Shown here: in pieces, positions 13,766-18,605 of the stretch
How the letters are laid out: the number at the start of each line of letters is the position of its first letter
Numbering within the stretch: position 1 is the stretch's first letter
Assembly (NCBI GenBank): GCA_016926985.1
Contig: JAFGNO010000162.1
Location: 1 to 18,605 of the forward strand
DNA: 18,605 bases
Source: Anaerolineae bacterium
Lineage (GTDB): Bacteria; Chloroflexota; Anaerolineae; Aggregatilineales; UBA3940
Direction: 5' to 3'
Position numbers and translations under genes: made by a program
Notes under the pieces: generated by a model
Told to the model about the DNA's origin: nothing
What the model saw: only the letters and a program-made list of their open reading frames with translations
Database searches by the model: none

Positions 13766-16700
13766 TTGCGCCGCTCCTGCCGATTGCGCCGGGACGAGAT
13801 TCCATTCCACACCGCCCCGATAATGATGATAAGGGCAGCTAAAGTACTCACTAAAGCCTGTGTATTGAAGGTGGTAAGTGTCACCGGAGAAACACGTCCC
13901 GTACTTAACTGCTGATAAGCTACGGCGTCATTTACCCCACTGACCAACCCTATGAGCTGTTTGCTGTCCCAATAGGGCGCGGCAAGTGGGGCAAGGGTGG
14001 CGCTGACCCCGGCAATAACTGGCAAGCCAGATGGCGTACCGGCCTGCTCAACCCACATCTTCAGGTCATCATAGCGGTTGGTTAATATTACAATGGCATC
14101 TATCTCCCCATCGACCAGCCGATCTTCCTCAATACCCGTTTCTGCTCCTAGATAGTCGTGTGCAAGTGGGGAGACCGCACTCGTTGGTGTGCCAATTGTC
14201 AACCCGCTCACGCCATTTGCTTTTCCTGGCAGGTAGCCCAGGTTGAGCCAGGTGCCTGAATTTTCCTTCAGCCTGCTGTATATGCTGTCATCCCGGAGGA
14301 TATCGTCTGCAACAGCCGATCCGGTTGTTCGGGTGCTGATGGTATAGACGGTGACGCTATCCCTGGTCGCCAGATGTTCAAGAATTGCCCGTGCTATCTG
14401 GTTCATTTCGGCAGCGGTGTCGGGCTCAAATTCAAATGCAACCAGAACGGTTGTCGTGTCCCCGGCTAATTCCTCAAGGGCATCATAAGCAGCGGTCGCG
14501 GCAGAGGGGGCTGATGCTGAGGAAAAGGGCCGGTAATCCATTACCGCTGAGATAAGCAGCGCCGCCAGGATCAACAGGGCAACTACCCAGCGCAGAACCG
14601 GCACCCGGCGCCCGGCGCGGGTCAGCGGGGCTTCTGCACGATCGGCGTGAAGGTATTTTTCAACCAGCAGAATCTGCTCGGCATGCGTTTCAGTGAGCAG
14701 CAATTCGTCGCGAGGTTCAGCGACCACCAGCGAACTACCTTCGAAAATCAGTTCGGGCTGGATGACGTCTGCAACATCTTTTAGCGCGCCATATGTCTCA
14801 AGCGCAGGTTCTCCCTCTTCCGGTTTTGCGCCGAGAATGGCTGAATAACGCAGGGAATCGATCTGGTCGACAGGCGAAGGCGGACCCTCAACAGATACCG
14901 ATTCCTCTTCTTGCTCCTGAAGTTTATGGAACCACTCTGGCATCTCCTCCGGGGCTGGCTCTTCAGCAGTGATTGGTTCTTCTTCGCCAAGCGAAAACAG
15001 ATCGCCAGAAAGACCAAGAAGGTCTTCTCCTGCCACCGCCGGGGCGGCAGGCGCTTCCGCCATTACCCAATCAAGTGCGGCGGCCCAATCCATATTGTCA
15101 GCGGGGGCCTTCTCGTCAGCCGCAGCCATCGGTGTTTCCAGTTCGGGGAAATCCAGATCGGGGAAGGGTTCTTCTTCGTCTGTTAGCTCCTTCATCCAAT
15201 CAGGGATCAGGGGCTCTTCTCCCGTGTCGGCGATAGGTGGCATGCCAAGTGCTTCTTCCTCACCCGGGGCAAGGATGTCCAGCCAATCAGACGGCTTTTC
15301 TGCCTCTGCTTGTTCGATTTCCTGACGAGCTTCCTGATCCTCTGCCTCCTCGCCGGAAAGCAGCCAATCAGGCATACCACTTTTGATAAGCGGTGAAACG
15401 GGCTGAGAGCTCTCAGTCGCCATCTCTGCCGTAGCGCCCTCTTCTCTCTCCTCCTCACCGACTAGGTCAATCTCTTTGAGCCAGTCAGGAACCCCTTCCT
15501 CAACCTCAACAGCTTCTTCCACGGGTTCTGGCTCTGGTTCCTCAATGGGCAGCCCTTCCTCCAACGGCCCAGGCTCTTCCAGCACTTCCTCCGCAAGGGA
15601 GGGGGGGGCTGCTTGCTCCGTTTGCTCATCCAGAGATAGCTCCAGAAGCTGCCCGGATTCGGGTTCTGCTTCGATCTCAAAAGCGCGCAGTGGGTCGGAT
15701 GGGGGCACATCTTCCTCTGCCCGGTATCCTTCCCCTGTATCCAGGCTGTCGAGTTCATCCATCCAATCGATGGTTTCCTCCAGGAGGGGCTCTTCCAGAC
15801 CAATTGGCTCACTTTCAGCAAGACCCTGTTCCGGGAGTTCTTCCGCCAGTTCGATTTCAGACGGTTCGTGGGCTGGTGCTGGCTCGGCGGGGAGAACATC
15901 GGGCGGTTCAGGAAGTGGCTCTTCATCTGTCTCGCCCTCTTCTCCGCTGATGTCAGGCAGTTCTGTTCCGGGGGCTTCCCCCGCCATCTCTACCAGCCAG
16001 TCCGGGGTTATCTCGGGTACCAATTCGGGTTCTTCTGGTCGGGTAAGCGGTTTTTCCTCTGCCAGAGGCTCCGGTTCAAGTAACCAGTCGGGAGCGAAAT
16101 CTTCCCCTGATGGTTCTTCCTCTAAGTCACCAAAAATATCCAGCGAAAGCTCTTCGTCCGCGTTGTCAAGCCATTCGGGAGACAAGAGGGGTTCTAGAGA
16201 CTCAGGTAGACCTTCGGTGCTTTCGATAGCCAGATCCTCATCTGGCATATCTTCCAGCAGCCAGGCGGGGGATTCGGCGGCAGGGAGTTCTTCCACGCTT
16301 CCCGGGCCGCCGGACAGCCAGTCTAATGCCTCTTCAAACGAGGGTTCCTCATGGGGTAGCGCCGGTGTGGTAATCGGCCCGCTTGATGGTGTAGACGGCA
16401 GCGCCACATGGCTCAACCAATCAGGAATCTCTCCTGGCGGCTCACTGACAACCGGGCCAGCATGTTTCAGCCAGGAGGGTGGTTCCCCCTCCTCTCCGGG
16501 TGACGGGGGGCCAGAGTGCCGTATCCAACCCGGAATACCTGTTGAGGATGAAGCCAGAGAAGGGTCGCGTGGAGGCGAGGTTTGCTCAGCGCGAATAGGG
16601 GTCGGACGCCCCTCATGGTCGCCAAAAACGAAATCGGGTTCTGGCTCTGTCAGCCTGCCGGTTGGTGATTTGCTGCTTTCCACTCCTCCTGCCTCTGAGC

Positions 16701-16863
16701 GCAATGCATCCAGGGGATCCAGGGGGCCCCCAAACAGCTCTCCATCCCGCTCAAGGCCAAGACGAGATCCGCAGTGTTCGCAAACCACCGCATTTGCCGG
16801 ATTTGGCTTGCCGCATACCCCACACAGAACTTTATCCGAATCACCAGTCTGGTTGACCATCAT
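13762..16863 (-). CDS. Large zinc-ribbon / acidic tryptophan-motif scaffold protein with membrane-anchored C-terminal domain
   Basis: A 1033-residue protein of novel-looking architecture. Residues 14-31 form a zinc ribbon (C14, C17, C28, C31). Residues about 60-690 are an acidic, Pro/Glu/Ser-rich, probably disordered region holding 16 tryptophans, nearly all in [P/D/E]-W-[L/M] contexts such as IPDWL, VPDWL, APDWL and MPEWF. After a basic turn (RAGRR) comes a membrane helix (about 756-775), an extracytoplasmic alpha/beta domain (about 795-1000, with VLVAFEFEPDTA, TWLNLGYLPG, AIVILTNRYDDL and QLIGLVSGVNDAVAY), a second helix (about 1003-1022) and a basic tail. The ATG at 16863 is chosen over an in-frame TTG at 16878 because AGG lies eight bases before it and the TTG has no ribosome site. 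Function unknown; the layout suggests a cytosolic docking scaffold tied to an envelope domain. Confidence 0.88.
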   Translation of the reverse strand: MMVNQTGDSDKVLCGVCGKPNPANAVVCEHCGSRLGLERDGELFGGPLDPLDALRSEAGGVESSKSPTGRLTEPEPDFVFGDHEGRPTPIRAEQTSPPRDPSLASSSTGIPGWIRHSGPPSPGEEGEPPSWLKHAGPVVSEPPGEIPDWLSHVALPSTPSSGPITTPALPHEEPSFEEALDWLSGGPGSVEELPAAESPAWLLEDMPDEDLAIESTEGLPESLEPLLSPEWLDNADEELSLDIFGDLEEEPSGEDFAPDWLLEPEPLAEEKPLTRPEEPELVPEITPDWLVEMAGEAPGTELPDISGEEGETDEEPLPEPPDVLPAEPAPAHEPSEIELAEELPEQGLAESEPIGLEEPLLEETIDWMDELDSLDTGEGYRAEEDVPPSDPLRAFEIEAEPESGQLLELSLDEQTEQAAPPSLAEEVLEEPGPLEEGLPIEEPEPEPVEEAVEVEEGVPDWLKEIDLVGEEEREEGATAEMATESSQPVSPLIKSGMPDWLLSGEEAEDQEARQEIEQAEAEKPSDWLDILAPGEEEALGMPPIADTGEEPLIPDWMKELTDEEEPFPDLDFPELETPMAAADEKAPADNMDWAAALDWVMAEAPAAPAVAGEDLLGLSGDLFSLGEEEPITAEEPAPEEMPEWFHKLQEQEEESVSVEGPPSPVDQIDSLRYSAILGAKPEEGEPALETYGALKDVADVIQPELIFEGSSLVVAEPRDELLLTETHAEQILLVEKYLHADRAEAPLTRAGRRVPVLRWVVALLILAALLISAVMDYRPFSSASAPSAATAAYDALEELAGDTTTVLVAFEFEPDTAAEMNQIARAILEHLATRDSVTVYTISTRTTGSAVADDILRDDSIYSRLKENSGTWLNLGYLPGKANGVSGLTIGTPTSAVSPLAHDYLGAETGIEEDRLVDGEIDAIVILTNRYDDLKMWVEQAGTPSGLPVIAGVSATLAPLAAPYWDSKQLIGLVSGVNDAVAYQQLSTGRVSPVTLTTFNTQALVSTLAALIIIIGAVWNGISSRRNRQERRK
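14932..16527 (-). repeat. Array of 16 tryptophan micro-motifs (consensus [IVM]P[DE]WL) inside the acidic linker
   Basis: In the 1033-residue numbering the tryptophans are at 113, 131, 149, 182, 201, 231, 260, 289, 367, 461, 500, 527, 556, 593, 599 and 644. Every tryptophan of this region follows Gly, Ser, Asp, Ala or Glu, and all but one (DWA at 593) precede an aliphatic residue, Met or Phe. The spacers differ in length and sequence, so these are short linear motifs rather than a duplicated domain. Confidence 0.8.
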
Positions 16864-16881
16864 GGTTTTACCTGACAAACA

Positions 16882-17517
16882 TCAATCTTTATAAGGGCGT
16901 TCGACTCCAGTCAGAACGCGAATACCAATCACCAGCGTGCCAAGTGCGACTCCAATAATGATGCCGCGCGCCCCGGCAGTTGCCGGGACAGTCAGCACCC
17001 ACTGCCTGAAGCTGTTGAGGGGAGCAGCAAACTGAAAAGGCAGCCAGCCTACCAGCGCCACGAGGGCTGCGCCAAGGAAGAGCGCGGCCCAGATACCGGG
17101 TTTGGACCTGGGCAGCCTGGCAGCAGAGATAATCAGGAAAATGGCAATCAGGCCAGTAAGCGTTGCCAGAGCAGCGACTATCACGCCCCGGTAAAGGGCC
17201 ATTGTGATGGTATCGCTGCGATAGAGTGCTGATGAACTCTGCCCGAAGCTTTCGTAAACGCCAATCGCCAGCGTGAAAAACAGCGCCAAAATGGTAACCA
17301 GGTTATAAACCCACCCTTTACCGCCCGACTGAATGCGGCGGCTGTTGACCAGAAGAAGGTTAAATATCCCGATCAATACAGCCAGGGCAGCCAGGATCGC
17401 TGCCCAGTCGGTCAGCGCAAGCCGGATGGAGAACAGGAGCGGGTTGGGCACCAGATAGCTGGCCAGGACAACCAGGCCAATCCCGATGGCTACTGCAGCC
17501 GGTAAGACATACTTCAT
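16882..17517 (-). CDS. Polytopic membrane protein, about six helices
   Basis: A 211-residue integral membrane protein with no named family recognised. Hydrophobic segments are about 4-23 (VLPAAVAIGIGLVVLASYLV), 37-58 (DWAAILAALAVLIGIFNLLLV), 71-90, 110-133 (VIVAALATLTGLIAIFLIIS), 142-163 and 184-204 (GIIIGVALGTLVIGIRVLTG). A basic loop (NSRRIQSGGKGW) lies after the second helix and the C-terminal tail is charged (ERPYKD), both probably cytosolic. AGGAAAT precedes the ATG. It starts 12 nt after the DUF6754-like gene and ends 18 nt before the large scaffold gene, so cotranscription is very likely, and a shared membrane complex is a fair inference. Confidence 0.82.
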   Translation of the reverse strand: MKYVLPAAVAIGIGLVVLASYLVPNPLLFSIRLALTDWAAILAALAVLIGIFNLLLVNSRRIQSGGKGWVYNLVTILALFFTLAIGVYESFGQSSSALYRSDTITMALYRGVIVAALATLTGLIAIFLIISAARLPRSKPGIWAALFLGAALVALVGWLPFQFAAPLNSFRQWVLTVPATAGARGIIIGVALGTLVIGIRVLTGVERPYKD

Positions 17518-17529
17518 AAGATTTCCTGT

Positions 17530-18288
17530 TTACGATAGCAGACCCATTGTCTGCAATACCACATTAAAAGCAATGAGCCCCACAATAATCCAGCGCAGCA
17601 CGTCCTGCGTTGCCAGGCTGCCTATATCTGAGGGGGTCTGGCGCAGGTACGCTCCGGCGACAAACAATTCTTCACCGATCAGGATATGATCGGCCATGCT
17701 GTAAGCAGCGGCCTGGCAGTCAACTTGGTCGCTGCCAATCGTCTGAGGAATCTGGTTGCGCAGCCCGGCTTCAGCCATCAGTGCCACCTCGGGCCCGAAA
17801 GACCCGACCAAGACATTGGCCCGCACGTCATCATCGGCAATGATACTCATAGCACTCCCGGCAAGGGCATAGGGGTCAAAAGCAACCAGGCGCGCGGCCT
17901 TGGTATCGTATTTGTCAAGGACATCTTTTCGCTTATAAGTCCGCCGGATCGTGTCGCCAATAACCGGGAGTGCAGTGGCATCAGAGGTGGTGGCAACCGG
18001 TGATAGGTCCCCGATGATCGATTCCTCCGCCACAATATCCAGAATGGACATCGCCGCCAGTGTGACGCCGGTCTTTTCGTCGATGATGTTATTCGGCCCC
18101 AGCGACAGGTGCACCCTGCCTCCGCTTTCAATTGCCTGCCCAACCTGCATATGCATGGTATCATAGCCGGATAGGGGGCGCAGAGTGGGCCGGAATCCAC
18201 GCCGGGCAAGGATTGTGAAAACGAAAAAGAGCAGCACGCCCAGGATAATAATGAACAGTCCGGCGAAATCTTGAATCAACTCTGGCAT
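17530..18288 (-). CDS. DUF6754-like membrane-anchored protein
   Basis: A 252-residue protein with one N-terminal membrane helix (about 9-27, LFIIILGVLLFFVFTILA) followed by RRGFRP, a soluble domain (about 40-225), and a C-terminal membrane helix (about 232-250). The soluble part contains ESGGRVHLSLG at 54-64, LSPVATTSDATALPVIGDTIRRTY and VLVGSFGPEVALMAEAG, which I recall as typical of the uncharacterised family DUF6754; that match is from memory and needs a profile search. Both termini may lie on opposite sides of the soluble domain, anchoring it to the membrane. The Shine-Dalgarno is weak (GAGAGTG), and the start was chosen because it immediately precedes the first helix. It is the first long gene of the minus-strand block. 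Confidence 0.8.
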   Translation of the reverse strand: MPELIQDFAGLFIIILGVLLFFVFTILARRGFRPTLRPLSGYDTMHMQVGQAIESGGRVHLSLGPNNIIDEKTGVTLAAMSILDIVAEESIIGDLSPVATTSDATALPVIGDTIRRTYKRKDVLDKYDTKAARLVAFDPYALAGSAMSIIADDDVRANVLVGSFGPEVALMAEAGLRNQIPQTIGSDQVDCQAAAYSMADHILIGEELFVAGAYLRQTPSDIGSLATQDVLRWIIVGLIAFNVVLQTMGLLS

Positions 18289-18332
18289 ATTGCTGTCACT
18301 CTCATACCCTTAACGGACAAGACGGTTCCGGC

Positions 18333-18542
18333 CTATTCGCTGTCTGGTGATTCCAGCCGGGCAGTCAGGGATTGGACATGATCCGACAGCCCAACCAGCG
18401 AAAAAACTGGTTCAAAAGCCCAGGCCAACTGAAAAATGACCGGGGCAAGAGGGAGAAGCGTGTCAAGCAGCGGCAGCGTTCTCCGGTTATTTTCACCGGT
18501 GTGAGTTATTGTGTCTGCTCGCCCGCTTTCCCTGTTGTCCAT
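18333..18542 (-). CDS. Possible small leaderless ORF upstream of the long operon
   Basis: A 69-codon frame beginning MDNRESGRADTITHTGENN, with a central hydrophobic stretch (LPLLDTLLPLAPVIFQLAWAF, then VFSLVGL) and an acidic end. No family was recognised. The frame extends upstream to an ATG at 18596, but the ATG at 18542 is favoured because a -10-like TATACT lies six bases before it, as in leaderless mRNAs. It ends 44 nt before the DUF6754-like gene. It may be a real small membrane-associated protein or just the untranslated leader of the operon. Confidence 0.4.
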   Translation of the reverse strand: MDNRESGRADTITHTGENNRRTLPLLDTLLPLAPVIFQLAWAFEPVFSLVGLSDHVQSLTARLESPDSE

Positions 18543-18548
18543 GAAAGC

Positions 18549-18554
18549 AGTATA
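18549..18554 (-). promoter_or_regulatory. -10 element (TATACT) for the long minus-strand operon
   Basis: TATACT on the minus strand matches five of six -10 consensus bases and ends six bases before the ATG at 18542, placing the expected transcript start at or next to that codon. No good -35 at 17 bases was found. It is the best promoter candidate for the block that runs down to 9475. Confidence 0.4.
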
Positions 18555-18605
18555 GCATGGAGGCGGTTGGACAGGAAACGCCGCCAACCAATCCACTCAA
18601 AACGG

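Noticed and set aside
13766..13810. Upstream ATG (13810) for the 224-residue membrane protein
   Set aside because: It would overlap the scaffold gene by 49 nt; the ATG at 13765 forms a classic ATGA junction with CAGGAG upstream.
15476..16894. 472-codon plus-strand open frame rich in serine, opposite the scaffold gene
   Set aside because: It is the reverse of Glu/Pro-rich codons of the scaffold gene, giving low-complexity Ser/Gly sequence with no domain, no ribosome site and no operon partner on that strand. The minus-strand frame has a zinc ribbon, membrane helices and four-base coupling.
1..18605. CRISPR arrays, tRNA or rRNA genes, insertion sequences, integrases
   Set aside because: No regularly spaced repeats, cloverleaf-like segments, transposase or integrase motifs were seen on either strand by eye.

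Overview
The window is chromosomal DNA of moderately high GC from what looks like a member of the Chloroflexota, probably class Anaerolineae. This assignment comes from family content and remembered similarities, not from a search. The hints are an AmmeMemoRadiSam pair, an R3H/SpoIIIAA-type ATPase, an orphan MutL-type ASKHA ATPase with several poorly characterised membrane proteins, and an LPxTG-type surface protein. No rRNA, tRNA, CRISPR array or mobile element was seen. Gene density is high and no gene-free stretch exceeds 300 bases.

Left part (1-2916, minus strand): four genes read leftward as a probable operon: the radical SAM enzyme AmrS, a small alpha-beta-barrel-like protein, an NAD-dependent sugar-nucleotide epimerase/dehydratase, and a 3-methyladenine DNA glycosylase cut by the left window edge. 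A small four-helix membrane protein (3091-3444, +) and a stand-alone Lrp/AsnC ligand-binding domain (3481-3726, -) converge on a near-perfect bidirectional terminator.

Middle part (3727-9404): an intergenic region with dyads, a good promoter and a leader hairpin precedes a three-gene operon (GNAT-like protein, SpoIIIAA-like/R3H ATPase, thymidylate kinase). Then come a convergent FmdB-type zinc-ribbon protein, a rhomboid protease, and the MEMO-family protein AmrB, which ends at another hairpin terminator.

Right part (9475-18542, minus strand): a roughly 9-kb block of seven or eight co-directional, tightly packed genes. In transcription order they are a possible leaderless small ORF, a DUF6754-like membrane-anchored protein, a polytopic membrane protein, a 1033-residue zinc-ribbon protein with a long acidic linker studded with 16 tryptophan micro-motifs and an extracytoplasmic alpha/beta domain, a second polytopic membrane protein, a MutL-family ASKHA ATPase, a hammerhead plus KOW-like soluble protein, and an LPxTG-type surface protein. 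ATGA and GTGA overlaps tie pairs together. No B12-dependent mutase is present. I regard this block as the best candidate for an undescribed system: a membrane complex in which a cytosolic ASKHA ATPase may act with an acidic scaffold protein. That function is inference only.
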